DNA of 64,000 bases from Cryomorphaceae bacterium 1068 (GCA_027214385.1 JAPVXR010000013.1:1-64000), one strand, 5' to 3'; counted from the first letter of the stretch, positions 1-9,113 are shown. Notes: generated by a model not told the origin, from the sequence alone. Made by a program: numbers and translations.

Positions 1-85
1 GTTTTTTTTAAGTTCCGCAGGGTTGCAAACCCAGCGGAGCAGGTTTATTAGATCTGCAACATCAATTTCTTAATCACAACCCGTC

Positions 86-1570
86 TCAATGCTGAATAAG
101 TAATTTTTCGCTGTAATAGCTGTTGTTTTTGGTTTTTACTTTTAACAAATATAAACCATTTTCGAGTTCTTGGATGTCTATTGTATTCCCATATCCTGCA
201 AGGGCTTTTTTTCCTTCCATCGTATATATTTCCCAGTTCATTTGATTTTCAAAGTCTATCTGAATGTTTCTTGAAGCAGGATTGGGGTAGACTAAGATTG
301 ATCTTTTATGTTTACTATTTTCAAGCCCGAGTAAAGAGCAATTAAGATTAGTTCTTGTAATAGCAAGTTGGGGACCTGAGGGAATGTAAACAAGACTATC
401 CTGTTGATTCAGGTCTACTGTTCCATCATCATACGTAAGGGGTATATCAATACCTGTATTACAATCGCCGCTAATTTTATGACTATGTATTTGTCCAATA
501 TATTTCATTTCAGCAGCAGACAGTATGTCATTAAGCATGACAAATACCCTTAATGTGTCTTCGTTTCCAAGAAGTAAAGATCTAAAAGCTAATGAAGTAA
601 TTCCATCAGCGGTACTTTGCAAGTCTGGCTCTATAACACCAATAACAAATATCTCGCTATTCAGCATGGATATTGAATCCAGGCAATTGCCATTATAATC
701 GAAATGCCTTAGCCATAAATTGTTATTTGTACTGACCAATGTGCCATTTTCCATTTCTAAATGGTAAATTCCATTTTGATTGATTGTTGCTCTAGAATCA
801 AAATCAAAGGTAGACCACGAGTATGCTTTGGTGAACGCTAAATTAAATGCTTCATCGTAAACTGCCAGATAGTTAACGTAACCCGTATTAGAATTAGGCT
901 GAGGATTTACTCCATCAAATGTTGCGTATGCATGTCCGTTTGCAGCTACAACAACGTGAGTTTGACTACCGTCATGATAACAATTGATGTCATTCACATT
1001 TGCATTATGGATTGTATCAATGCTTATGTTGCTGAATCCGTTTTCATCAGCCGTCGATATGATACTATAGTTGAGCCAACTTTCACTTCTGGCTCCGAAA
1101 AAAACTTTGTTTAAATATCCATGACTAACACGGGCATCATGTCCGTTCAAGTCTGAATTGTAATCGGTCAGAACTATATTGCCGTTGAGATCTGTAACGA
1201 TTAAGAAAAAACTGGATGCCGGTATGGTCTCATTTCCTACAGATATTTGATCAAGGCTTTGACCAACAAAATAACAATGCCCAGAGGTATCCAATCCACA
1301 ATCACTGATGTATGACCAACCTGTAAGTGGGATATCCCACAGAACTTCTCCAATACTATTCATTTTTTTTAAAACGGATTGGCCATAGGAGTAGCTCGCA
1401 GCTATTGTGTCTTCGTATATTACAGCTGAATACCGATCACCATTTTGGGTCTTCTGATATGCTGTGATTAAACCAATATTGTCATTATAGACAGTGTCAA
1501 CAGATGGAAAAAACTGAGCGTATATTATTGAGCTCCAAAAACACAGTACAGAGAATAAAAGTAACTTCAT
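86..1570 (-). CDS. T9SS type A sorting domain protein, secreted, function unknown
   Basis: 494 residues. The N-terminus is a Sec signal peptide (hydrophobic residues 3-16, cleavage after YAQ about residue 19). The last 75 residues form a Por-secretion (T9SS type A) sorting domain with the typical VYPNPASR start, an NGLYLLKV strand and a basic C-terminus, so the protein should cross the outer membrane through the type IX system and be anchored or released. The middle contains beta-rich stretches resembling delta-60-type or propeller-like repeats, but I recognise no catalytic motif. It stands alone, with a roughly 1 kb gene-free region upstream. Sorting-domain call is firm; function unknown. 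Confidence 0.85.
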   Translation of the reverse strand: MKLLLFSVLCFWSSIIYAQFFPSVDTVYNDNIGLITAYQKTQNGDRYSAVIYEDTIAASYSYGQSVLKKMNSIGEVLWDIPLTGWSYISDCGLDTSGHCYFVGQSLDQISVGNETIPASSFFLIVTDLNGNIVLTDYNSDLNGHDARVSHGYLNKVFFGARSESWLNYSIISTADENGFSNISIDTIHNANVNDINCYHDGSQTHVVVAANGHAYATFDGVNPQPNSNTGYVNYLAVYDEAFNLAFTKAYSWSTFDFDSRATINQNGIYHLEMENGTLVSTNNNLWLRHFDYNGNCLDSISMLNSEIFVIGVIEPDLQSTADGITSLAFRSLLLGNEDTLRVFVMLNDILSAAEMKYIGQIHSHKISGDCNTGIDIPLTYDDGTVDLNQQDSLVYIPSGPQLAITRTNLNCSLLGLENSKHKRSILVYPNPASRNIQIDFENQMNWEIYTMEGKKALAGYGNTIDIQELENGLYLLKVKTKNNSYYSEKLLIQH

Positions 1571-2587
1571 TTCTCAAAAATCGGGAATATTTGCTTTAAT
1601 TTACAATTTCTTTGAGTTTATTCGTAAATAATGAAATCCTTTCTAGAAGTTATTGTCCTCTTTTAACTTCAATAACATCTATTTTTTCGACAAATATTCA
1701 GAAAACACTCTGTTTTCTACATTGAGCAACTTTTTTATAGCGTCCTTTACTATCTTTAATACATGGACTAATCTGAGTTTAAAACTTTCGGAATACCTAC
1801 TTATATATTTTCATTTTTATACATATACCTTGGTTTAAGTGTATACATATTTCAGGACGGGTCAAATAAAGTACAACGCCCGAAATAAAATAAATGCCTT
1901 GCAGTTTCGCAAAGCTTCTGACCGGGGTGTTTCCCTCCAAAGGCGGGTAAATTTTGCGGGTTTTCTTCCTCCAAAGGCGGATAAATTTTAGACTAATTAA
2001 TAAATAACTCGCAGTTATCGGGCATTTAGCAATTTGTTTGCGAAACAGGCTATCAGACTCATTTATAGCAATAAAACGCCCTCAATTGGCAACCACAGAA
2101 ATCACTAGAGGCAGGTAAAGGCACTTGTCTCGCCGTAACGCAGTGAAGAAGGATGTGTTTTTATTTGATGTTAGCAGTTTTAATATAATAATCATGATAC
2201 TTTTCCCCTCCATGTCTGTAAGCGCCGGTATTTTATGTCAATCCCTTTCTCGATTCCTCTCGTCGTCATTTTTCTGTAACAGAGAAATAATTGTTTATCT
2301 GACAGCACTTCAAGTCTCCCTTTTTCAATTATACTCTTCTTCCGCTCTTGCGCGTCTTCTATATTGAATCCTAGTTCTTTGATATGAGTCATCAACTCAT
2401 CAATTTCACCACTTCACCGCAAACACGAAGGTTGGAAACTTTTACTCATCTTCCTTGATAAGAATATATAGAAATGAAAGGATTCATTAGATGACTCTCA
2501 GGAAGACCAAAAGAAAATAACAATTTGCGCAGGTCAATTCCTAAGCATTTTTTAAGTCTCGAACATCTGAGGGAACACCACAAAAAA
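1571..2587. other. Gene-poor intergenic region with short repeats
   Basis: About 1 kb without a convincing gene. It holds two direct copies of a 22-base unit containing CCTCCAAAGGCGG at about 1934-1955 and 1968-1989, and a long-range inverted repeat with arm GTTTCGCAAA near 1908-1917 and its complement near 2036-2047. A 67-codon minus-strand ORF (2192-2395) has lysine-rich helical composition, but I recognise no family and find no supporting context; it may be a remnant. Confidence 0.5.
1934..1989. repeat. Direct repeat, two 22-bp units
   Basis: Two near-identical units, 34 bp apart, share CCTCCAAAGGCGG followed by RTAAATTTT; the second differs at one base. The core CCTCCAAAGGCGG is itself a short imperfect inverted repeat, as in REP-like elements. 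Nothing shows a function. Confidence 0.6.
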
Positions 2588-4864
2588 TCATTGTTTCACG
2601 ATAACCTTGGCGTAGCGAAGAGATTGTCCGCTCAGGTTTACGACATATACGCCTGATGGCTCTGTGCTCAAATCAAAATCAACCAGTTGTCCTTGAGCTA
2701 CTACGTGCTGCTTGAGAATTGACCGTCCCTGTGTGTCCATTACCTCGAGTGTGTAATTACTACCCGTTGGGAAGATACCTCTCGAGTCCAAAAAATACTG
2801 TCCCGAAGAAGGGTTAGGATAAACCGCTATCACCTCGGTTATGTCTTCTGCGATTTCTGTTCCAGCACTCAAGATCGCATCTGTAGTGTTCATCACATCA
2901 TCAAAGTACCAGAATTCTGTACTTGTGGATCCGTGATTATATCTCATCCCAATTTCGTCATAAACATCTGTAGGTGCTTCGCTGAAATCATACACCAATT
3001 GAACCCATTGGTTCACGTCATTTGGCCCGTACTCGACGTTAATCCTGAGCTTCTCCTGACCTGTTGTTAGGTCGTCAATCAAGAATCGGACTATTCCAGA
3101 ACTGCTTGAATAGACTTTCTGAGCCATCAAAGGCCTTAGATCTGTCGGTATTTCATAAACGTTCGCTTCGATTCCTGCATAGTAAGGACTTCCTGGAGTT
3201 TTGTTTACCCGGCCCACTAGTGCGCTCGTATTGATTCCAGAAGGAGAAGGATTGGCAACCTCACTCCATACTGCTCCATATCTGGGGATGAAATCCATAT
3301 CCACTTCATCAAAATCAGCATATACCAATGACTCCTCAACGGCGACCAGCAGTTCGAAAGTGTTAGACCAGCAACTGTTCTCAACTAATACCGTAATCAT
3401 TGCATCAGCAACCCCGAAGTCTACTTGAATCGAAGGTGTACCTTGTCCTGAAACAATTTCGACATCAGAAGGAACCGTCCAGGAATAGCTTGAACCAGGT
3501 ATGTCAGCTATGGAGTAAGTTCGATTAGCAGTATTCGGCGGTACGGACGGCTGACCTATAATTCCAATTGTTTGAAGCGAAACTGAGAGAGAGTTTTCAA
3601 AACTGGAGCCGCAGGAGCCCATTAAAGAGTAAGTGACATCTCCTGGTTCGCATCCCCATTCTACTGCAATTTGATTGGTTCCTTGTCCGGAAACTATGTT
3701 CGCACCTGAGGGTACTTCCCAAGAAAAAGAACCTCCACTAGTCTGCGATACATTAAAAGTAATGTCAGCCTGATTCTCGGTAACCGTAATTGGTCCTGAA
3801 ATGTCGGGAGTGATGAAACTCTCAACTTCGTATGAAAGAAATACTGTTTCGCAACTTGTTTGCAATTCAAGATCTACGTTACCAGCTGTGCAACCCCAAT
3901 CCACTGTGATTTGGTGGGTTCCTTGTCCCGATATTATGGATGCATCCTGTGGAACCGTCCAAATGTAATTGGCTCCTTCAATTTCAAATGTGCTGTATTC
4001 CAGACCAACGGCTTCAACTATAGGCTGCTCACCTCTGATGGGAAGCCTTTCGGGATGGTTATAAACACGCACGTAATCAACCTCCAAAGTTTGAGGTAGT
4101 TCGGTGGTCTCATCTACTGGTCCCGGCCAGTTCCCTCCTAAGGCCAAATTCAAAATAAGATAAAAATCTTCTTGAAAAGGTGCCCATGGACTAAGGATGT
4201 CGGGAGTCAACTGGTGGTATTGGATTCCATCAAAGAAAAAGGTGACGGAGTCTGGCTCCCATTCTATACTGTAAATGTGAAAATCATCAGCCAATATTTC
4301 ATCAGGAGGCAAATTGTAATAGCCTGAAATGAATGTGTGCGGTTCTCCTGTGTGCATTGTTCCAACAACCTGTCCAGGATTACTGCCAATCATCTCCACG
4401 ATATCTATTTCCCCGCTCTCAGGCCAACCTCCGTAGGTGTCTTCTGTCGATAACATCCAAAAGGCGGGCCAAACTCCTTGGCCCGTAGGGAACTTCATGC
4501 GCGCTTCAATGCGGCCATAGCGAAAGTCGCCTTTATTCTTGCTATAGATTTTGGCAGATGAATAGGCAAGCCCTCCGAGCGTATCTTCTTTGCCCGTAAT
4601 GATAAGCCGGCCATTCTCTAACATAATATTTTCGGGAGAATCCGTATAGTATTGCTCTTCGTTATTCCCAAAGCCACATAGGTCCGGACATCCATCCCCG
4701 ATTTCGTAACTCCACTGATCACTATTCAATTCGGTGCCGTTAAATTCGTCGGACCAAATAAGTTCCATGCATGCTTGCGCGTGAAGGGTTGCGGGGCTGA
4801 GCGCCAATAAATAGCAAAACAGGGAATAGTTACAAAGTTGTCTCATTAGGTTCTTACGTTTCAT
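2588..4864 (-). CDS. GH16 beta-glucanase (laminarinase-like), T9SS-secreted
   Basis: Family 16 glycoside hydrolases cleave beta-1,3/1,4-glucans or galactans by a retaining mechanism. The domain spans about residues 35-275 and carries the catalytic signature GEIDIVEMIG, with both catalytic glutamates present. Three PKD-like or Ig-like repeats follow, each with the phrase IVSGQGT. Next is a beta-sandwich domain of about 150 residues resembling the repeats of the 778-residue protein at 50019-52355, and then a T9SS sorting domain (VYPNPSSGQYF). A signal peptide ends in LHAQ. I chose the second in-frame ATG; an upstream ATG at 4888 adds eight residues. Laminarin is the likeliest substrate by family, but the sequence does not prove it. 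Confidence 0.9.
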   Translation of the reverse strand: MKRKNLMRQLCNYSLFCYLLALSPATLHAQACMELIWSDEFNGTELNSDQWSYEIGDGCPDLCGFGNNEEQYYTDSPENIMLENGRLIITGKEDTLGGLAYSSAKIYSKNKGDFRYGRIEARMKFPTGQGVWPAFWMLSTEDTYGGWPESGEIDIVEMIGSNPGQVVGTMHTGEPHTFISGYYNLPPDEILADDFHIYSIEWEPDSVTFFFDGIQYHQLTPDILSPWAPFQEDFYLILNLALGGNWPGPVDETTELPQTLEVDYVRVYNHPERLPIRGEQPIVEAVGLEYSTFEIEGANYIWTVPQDASIISGQGTHQITVDWGCTAGNVDLELQTSCETVFLSYEVESFITPDISGPITVTENQADITFNVSQTSGGSFSWEVPSGANIVSGQGTNQIAVEWGCEPGDVTYSLMGSCGSSFENSLSVSLQTIGIIGQPSVPPNTANRTYSIADIPGSSYSWTVPSDVEIVSGQGTPSIQVDFGVADAMITVLVENSCWSNTFELLVAVEESLVYADFDEVDMDFIPRYGAVWSEVANPSPSGINTSALVGRVNKTPGSPYYAGIEANVYEIPTDLRPLMAQKVYSSSSGIVRFLIDDLTTGQEKLRINVEYGPNDVNQWVQLVYDFSEAPTDVYDEIGMRYNHGSTSTEFWYFDDVMNTTDAILSAGTEIAEDITEVIAVYPNPSSGQYFLDSRGIFPTGSNYTLEVMDTQGRSILKQHVVAQGQLVDFDLSTEPSGVYVVNLSGQSLRYAKVIVKQ

Positions 4865-5129
4865 AAAATGGTTGTTTTTTCTCCTCAAACTAGCAGGATA
4901 TTTTAGATTCCTATTGCCCTGGTTTTGAATATGGTAAGATCGCTATTGTTCGGTCCCGGTTGGAAGCCCTGTCGAAAACAAACAAATGACCGAGTTAATC
5001 AGATACTTTTATCTATTTGCAAAACCTTATTCCTACTTACGAGTTTTGGTTTGACACCAAAGCTATAAAAAAACCACTCGGGATACAGGAAAAAAGGAAA
5101 TGAGTCGAAAGTGCCTTCATTTTAGCTTG
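4865..5129. other. 5' region of the GH16 gene
   Basis: About 265 bp, AT-rich, between the GH16 start and the palindromic site at 5130-5263. No ORF, hairpin or clear promoter was recognised. It would form the 5' part of a cassette starting GTTGTGAGC (minus strand from 5138), but no matching 3' box was found to the left. Confidence 0.4.
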
Positions 5130-5263
5130 CTCACAACGGTTAGTATAAGAGCAGTAGCGGATTAACTGCTATTAGCTTTCAGATAGTAAGATACTTAATT
5201 AAAAACTAAAACGGTTTGAGTGAATACCCAAACCGCTATTGCTTTTATACCTTGTTGTGAGTA
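5130..5263 (-). repeat. attC-like recombination site 1 (with embedded terminator)
   Basis: Ends are GCTCACAAC (5130-5138) and GTTGTGAGT (5255-5263), which are mutual inverted repeats. Inside are the arms TATAAGAGCAGTAGCGG and CCGCTATTGCTTTTATA, an imperfect stem with unpaired bases like the L boxes of attC. The core also holds a G/C-rich hairpin (AAACGGTTTG / CAAACCG) with a T-run on the minus strand, a probable terminator for the cassette to the right. The box at 5255-5263 matches the 5' end of that same cassette at 7362-7370. Confidence 0.75.
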
Positions 5264-5272
5264 GTTTTTTTC

Positions 5273-5818
5273 TTAATCCTTTTTAAATATCCATGCAGCG
5301 AAAACGGTAGTAATTTTCGGCATAATTACATAGGTCATAAGCGATACTAGAGTTATTGATACCAGCAACATCCTAATGTAAAGGGGAAGGACTCTCAAGT
5401 AGATTCCAGCCAGAGTGCTTAATGTTAAGACCGATGGATAAATAACCATCCATGTAAGAAGAGCCATTTTCCATTTCTTTGGAGGTTTTGAATTAGAAAG
5501 CTGAGGCAAGGAAAACCAAAATTCTATGCCTTCCTGATATCGTATTTCACTTTCCTTAGTGATGAATTGTCTGATTTCTTTTGCCCATTCTTTTCTTGTA
5601 TCTGAATTCGCCCAGATCTTATAATTGACTTCGTTGTCAAAACGAATCATTAATATATATTCATTTTCTAGTTTACTGTCGATCTGTAGGGTTTGTATGC
5701 CTTCATATCCTTTGTGTTCTTTTGCCTTTTTGATAACCTGTCTCAGTGCTTGTTCAAAAGGTGTTTTCTTTTCTGGTTTCACAAAGTGTGAAACGATAAC
5801 CGAAAAAGGGCTTTCCAT
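5273..5818 (-). CDS. ABM-domain protein with C-terminal membrane segments
   Basis: 181 residues. Residues 5-100 fit the antibiotic-biosynthesis-monooxygenase (ABM, ferredoxin-like alpha/beta barrel) fold: a strand SVIVSHFVKP, a helix with FEQALRQVI, then GYEGIQTLQI and EYILMIRFDN. Residues 115-180 form about two to three membrane helices. Proteins with this layout are common in bacteria and of uncertain function, possibly quinone- or redox-linked. It is the last gene of the three-gene unit bounded by the attC-like sites at 5255-5263 and 7362-7370. A terminator-like hairpin separates it from the gene upstream, so it may have its own promoter. Confidence 0.75.
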   Translation of the reverse strand: MESPFSVIVSHFVKPEKKTPFEQALRQVIKKAKEHKGYEGIQTLQIDSKLENEYILMIRFDNEVNYKIWANSDTRKEWAKEIRQFITKESEIRYQEGIEFWFSLPQLSNSKPPKKWKMALLTWMVIYPSVLTLSTLAGIYLRVLPLYIRMLLVSITLVSLMTYVIMPKITTVFAAWIFKKD

Positions 5819-5843
5819 AACTTCTTGGGATTTAAAAGAGAAA

Positions 5844-5877
5844 AGACGACAAAATCAAAAGCATGATGTTGTCGTCT
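5844..5877 (-). terminator. Rho-independent terminator
   Basis: Arms AGACGACA and TGTTGTCGTCT pair across an AT-rich loop, and on the minus strand the stem is followed by TTTTCTC. It sits just downstream of the DJ-1/PfpI gene stop (5899) and would separate it from the ABM-domain gene. Confidence 0.65.
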
Positions 5878-5898
5878 TATAGTGAGCCTGTTAAGCTG

Positions 5899-6699
5899 TT
5901 AGTTCAATTTTTTCAGTAGTAACTCAGCTACCAATTCTGAAGACATTGGGTTTTGTCCGGTTACTAATAAACCGTCTTCTACTGCATAAGGATTCCAATC
6001 CTCACCTTTTGAATAAACTCCTCCATTTTCTTTGAGGGCATCTTCCACAGAAAAGGGGACGATATTTGTGAAATCAATTGCCGCCTCTTCTGAGTTTGAA
6101 TAGGCTGTTACTTTTTTGCCTGCAACAAGGGGTTTGCCCTCAGCATCTTTAGTATTCTTAAAAATGGCTGGTCCATGACAAACAGTCGCCACTGGCTTAT
6201 TGTTGTTATAAAATGCTTCCACTAAAGCGATTGACTTTTTATTATCGGCTAAATCCCATAATGGGCCATATCCGCCTGTGTAGAAAACTGCATCATAATC
6301 TACGTGTTTTACAGTTTCCAGCTTAGCTGTATTAGAAAAGACAGTTTGTGCTTCTTTATCTTCATTGAACCTTTTAGTTGAAGAGGTCTGAAAGTCTGGC
6401 AATTCGCTTTTAGGGTCAATAGGGGGCTGACCACCTTTGGGTGAGGCTAGTGTAATATCTACGCCTTTGTCCTTTAAAAAGTAATATGGGCCTGCAAACT
6501 CTTCAAGCCAAACCCCAGTTTTGTCACCTGTATTTCCTAACTCATCATGACTAGTAATTACGAATAGAATCTTTTTCATTGTTTCTTTTTTTTCTTGATT
6601 AGTATTTAATTCTTGATTTGAAACTGCGCTTTCTTTTGCCTTATTCCCACAAGAAAAAAGAAAAGCAGAGCTTAATAATGCTATTAGTGCTTTTTTCAT
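5899..6699 (-). CDS. DJ-1/PfpI family lipoprotein (Hsp31/glyoxalase III-like)
   Basis: 266 residues. The N-terminus ends in the lipobox LFSCG, so this is a predicted lipoprotein, which is unusual for a family normally found in the cytoplasm. From residue 40 on it matches the class I glutamine amidotransferase-like DJ-1/PfpI fold. The nucleophile elbow ATVCHGP supplies the reactive cysteine, and VFYTGGYGPLWDL and the terminal VTGQNPMSS match the type 1 GATase-domain group that includes Hsp31-type deglycase/glyoxalases. The gene directly upstream is a Crp-type regulator 75 bp away. Detoxification of reactive carbonyls in the periplasm is an inference from family and location. Confidence 0.85.
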   Translation of the reverse strand: MKKALIALLSSAFLFSCGNKAKESAVSNQELNTNQEKKETMKKILFVITSHDELGNTGDKTGVWLEEFAGPYYFLKDKGVDITLASPKGGQPPIDPKSELPDFQTSSTKRFNEDKEAQTVFSNTAKLETVKHVDYDAVFYTGGYGPLWDLADNKKSIALVEAFYNNNKPVATVCHGPAIFKNTKDAEGKPLVAGKKVTAYSNSEEAAIDFTNIVPFSVEDALKENGGVYSKGEDWNPYAVEDGLLVTGQNPMSSELVAELLLKKLN

Positions 6700-6773
6700 T
6701 TTATAATGATTTAATTACACAGCAAAATTGAGCTATATACTTCTCAAAAAAATTGATGTATGGTAAGAAACGG

Positions 6774-7349
6774 TTATTGAGCGATTTCTTTTCTGATTCT
6801 ACTAAGACTCTCAGTTGTAATTCCTAAGTATGAGGCAATGTGGTAGTTTTTGATTTGTTGTTCTATTCTAGGATAAGTTTTGATAAAAGATAAGTATCTG
6901 TCTTTTGCAGGAAAGGCTAAGTTGTTAAGTGTTCTTCTATGAAACGCTTCCATTCTCTTTTCCAGTTTTTTCCTAAAGAACGTCTCAAAAGTTGGAATGT
7001 CAAGATACATTTGCTCCATGTTATTTCTAGATAACTTATATAGCGTGGTATCTTGAATACATTCAATATTCATCATGGCCTTAGCACCTGAGAAAAAAGC
7101 AGTATAATCACTAATCCACCAATCTTTTATGGCAAACTGTAAAGTATGGTCTTTACCAGAATCATCAATAAAAAAGGTTCTTAAACATCCACTATAAACA
7201 TAATGTGTATGTGAAACTGTTTGATCCTTACGTAATAAAACATCCCCTTTTTTTAAATCAATTCTTTTTAAGTTCTCTCCAAGAGTTAACAGTTCTTCTT
7301 TTGAAAAATCGATGTGTTTAAAAACTTCTAAAAGTATTGATTCCTCCAT
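6774..7349 (-). CDS. Crp/Fnr family transcriptional regulator
   Basis: 191 residues. Residues 20-120 form a cyclic-nucleotide-binding-like beta-roll (KKGDVLLRKDQTV, HYVYSGCLRTF), and the C-terminus a short winged helix region (IASYLGITTESLSRIRKE). This is the Bacteroidota Crp subfamily that usually lies next to the genes it controls. It is the first gene of the cassette-like unit, with DJ-1/PfpI and ABM genes behind it; the ATG is 13 bp from the cassette boundary at 7362-7370. The ligand is unknown. A paralogue lies at 27795-28313, also heading an operon. Confidence 0.9.
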   Translation of the reverse strand: MEESILLEVFKHIDFSKEELLTLGENLKRIDLKKGDVLLRKDQTVSHTHYVYSGCLRTFFIDDSGKDHTLQFAIKDWWISDYTAFFSGAKAMMNIECIQDTTLYKLSRNNMEQMYLDIPTFETFFRKKLEKRMEAFHRRTLNNLAFPAKDRYLSFIKTYPRIEQQIKNYHIASYLGITTESLSRIRKEIAQ

Positions 7350-7361
7350 GTTTTCTCAATT

Positions 7362-7432
7362 ACTCACAACGCTAAGAGTAAGATGTCGTAAGCGACGTAA
7401 GGAGCTTATGCATTTTACTCAATGTTACCAGC
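7362..7432 (-). repeat. attC-like recombination site 2
   Basis: A 71-bp imperfect palindrome. The left box is ACTCACAAC (7362-7370), the exact complement of GTTGTGAGT at 5255-5263. The right box is GTTACCAGC (7424-7432), the exact complement of GCTGGTAAC at 8320-8328. Inner arms AGTAAGATG and CATTTTACT pair with one mismatch, and a further stem GTAAGC/GCTTAT caps the structure. The inner sequence is clearly homologous to the site at 13284-13357. Confidence 0.8.
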
Positions 7433-7437
7433 TTTTT

Positions 7438-8313
7438 TTATTTTATTAGTCTTTTTAGTTTTTCCCATATACCTTCTTTCTCCAAGACATTTTCTGACTG
7501 TTTTTCTTGACCGCTAAGTAGTTCTATATATTCAAAATCAGCTTCACATGACTCAACGTTGTAATTCTTATTGAATTTAACTTTAGTCTTAGGTATAGTG
7601 CTCTTATAAATTATTCTATCGGTTGTTTTTACGAACTCCCATTTGTTTAAATAAGACGGGAACCGCATTCCACCGCCTTGCATCAGCCAAATGCAATGTT
7701 TATTGCTTCGAATCAGATTGTCATACTCGGCTCCATCAATTTTGAAAAAGTCAAACGGAGTTTCTATTACAGAATAAGTTGTTTGAAGCGATTGTGGGTC
7801 GAGGTGCTCTACTCTCATTTTTTGTCCCCAATTCTCAATAGTCCAAACGTTGTTGTCAGAACCGAATATTGTCTGCGAAATGTAGTTTTCTGGGTTCTTA
7901 TATCTAAAAATTACCTTAAAGGATTCTAAGTCAATTAACTGGGAGTCATGTTGTCCATTGATTAAACAGAATTCACTTTTTAAATCAAATTGATTACCGT
8001 GCATGAAAAATGAATCAACTTCTATTGATTTATCATTTTTTAAGTCAAGAATTTCTATCCCATTTCGAGTAGGTAGTGCTAGAAACTGTTTGTTTGGGGA
8101 ATGAAGTTCTAAGTAACTACAATCAGAAACAGTCCCAGACTTAAACAACTTTTTATTTTTAAACACTTTAAGTTCTCGGATGTAAACAGACATTCTGATT
8201 TCATCTGGTTCAGAAAACTCAACTTGATAAACATCATCGTTGAATTCGAACTGAAGGTTTTCAGGAAACGATTCAAATTTTATGTCTGATTTATCTGTTT
8301 TTTGAATTTTCAT
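7438..8313 (-). CDS. Cassette-borne protein of unknown function
   Basis: 291 residues, no signal peptide. It is rich in beta strands in a repeating pattern (LELHSPNKQFLALPTRNGIEILDL, split over residues 68-92; SQLIDLESFKVIFRY) that resembles beta-propeller blades, with a charged C-terminal tail. I recognise no family. It is the only gene in a unit bounded by GTTACCAGC boxes at 7424-7432 and (complement) 8320-8328. The start codon lies 7 bp inside the right box, so the unit has almost no room for its own promoter. Confidence 0.7.
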   Translation of the reverse strand: MKIQKTDKSDIKFESFPENLQFEFNDDVYQVEFSEPDEIRMSVYIRELKVFKNKKLFKSGTVSDCSYLELHSPNKQFLALPTRNGIEILDLKNDKSIEVDSFFMHGNQFDLKSEFCLINGQHDSQLIDLESFKVIFRYKNPENYISQTIFGSDNNVWTIENWGQKMRVEHLDPQSLQTTYSVIETPFDFFKIDGAEYDNLIRSNKHCIWLMQGGGMRFPSYLNKWEFVKTTDRIIYKSTIPKTKVKFNKNYNVESCEADFEYIELLSGQEKQSENVLEKEGIWEKLKRLIK

Positions 8314-8319
8314 CTTATT

Positions 8320-8372
8320 GCTGGTAACAATTGTATAACACCCACTAGTGTGTGTTATTCAGCTTATGGCCC
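8320..8372 (-). repeat. attC-like half site and truncated dispersed repeat
   Basis: The box GCTGGTAAC (8320-8328) is followed by a palindrome centred on CACTAGTG and by TTATTCAGCTTATGG. The same palindrome-plus-TTATTCAGCTTATGG arrangement follows the box at 30426-30435, and the tail is shared with the copies at 14247 and 16987. After 8372 the sequence diverges from those copies, so this is a shortened copy. Confidence 0.6.
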
Positions 8373-8747
8373 TACCTAAAGTTAAGTTACAGAGGAAGGT
8401 CTCAGCTCCATGGTATATTCTACCTACAAGTATAACGAATCTCAGGCTCAATGAGGTATAGCCCCAAAATGCTATTCACTTATTGACCGCGTAGCCGTAG
8501 AATGGAATTACACGTATTATTATACGTATAATTATACGTATAATCGGATTCTACGCCTCTGGATCGTTTGAAGCAGCATGTAGCAAAGGTCTGAAGAGGA
8601 GGCAATAAAGAGAAGTGCCTCTTGGCCGTTTTCCCATTTTTTTCTAATTTCATTCCGATGATCAACCCTGAGTGAAGAGAAGGTTGTGTTTCTGAATCCT
8701 TCCTGATTGCCGCTCGGTGTTGGCCGCTAACCAAACATTGAGACGCA
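8373..8747. other. Non-coding stretch with one large hairpin
   Basis: About 375 bp without a credible gene. Apart from the palindrome at 8496-8555 I see no signal. A minus-strand ORF here (8480-8809) overlaps that palindrome and the start of the plus-strand gene, and has no recognisable protein features. Confidence 0.5.
8496..8555. repeat. 60-bp near-perfect palindrome
   Basis: Arms CGTAGAAT (8496-8503) and ATTCTACG (8548-8555) enclose repeated TATACGTATAAT tracts that continue the pairing almost to the centre. It would extrude as a long AT-rich cruciform or RNA hairpin. It lacks the AAC/GTT ends of the attC-like sites. Confidence 0.7.
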
Positions 8748-9077
8748 ATGCAAGCACATTTTAGAATTAGAAAAGCAACCAATGGAGTTGAATTGAACTT
8801 TGTCATCAAAGACGGCGGTGAATTACTTCACTGGCTGTGGTTTGAAGATATTGCTGCCGCCAAGGCTTTTGTGAAAGTACTGAAACGTAAATGCACCAAA
8901 AAGTATTTGTTCATCTCGGTTCAAGAAGGTTTATATTATTTCATGCTTATAGAAAAATTCAGGATCTTATTTTGCTGCAGTCATGATTATTCTTCGGCTC
9001 AGAGAGCTAGGGATGGGTTTGCCTTACTTTGCCGCCAAATACGCAAAGCCAAGGTGATGGGATTGACGGAGCTTTAA
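8748..9077 (+). CDS. Possible YegP/DUF1508-like two-repeat protein
   Basis: 109 residues. Two halves (about residues 4-48 and 54-100) each show the pattern of the YegP fold: an aromatic strand, a beta-hairpin, then a helix that follows a short D-IAAAKAF or YSSAQRARDGF segment. The layout resembles DUF1508 proteins, which carry two copies of a 45-residue unit, although the typical NG and GIASV phrases are not conserved. It faces right between minus-strand genes. The start ATG at 8748 is the first in frame. The coding call is moderately supported; the family assignment is an inference. Confidence 0.45.
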   Translation: MQAHFRIRKATNGVELNFVIKDGGELLHWLWFEDIAAAKAFVKVLKRKCTKKYLFISVQEGLYYFMLIEKFRILFCCSHDYSSAQRARDGFALLCRQIRKAKVMGLTEL

Positions 9078-9113
9078 ATCATTTAACGGCAACATTCTTT
9101 TATTCAGAAGAAA

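Noticed and set aside
2125-2395. Short ORFs on both strands in the 1.6-2.6 kb gap
   Set aside because: Neither has a family match by eye; the minus-strand 67-codon ORF could be a remnant, so it is mentioned only in the region entry.
8480-8809. 109-codon minus-strand ORF
   Set aside because: It is built over a large palindrome and overlaps the better-supported plus-strand ORF; the encoded YTYNYTYN run reflects the AT repeat.
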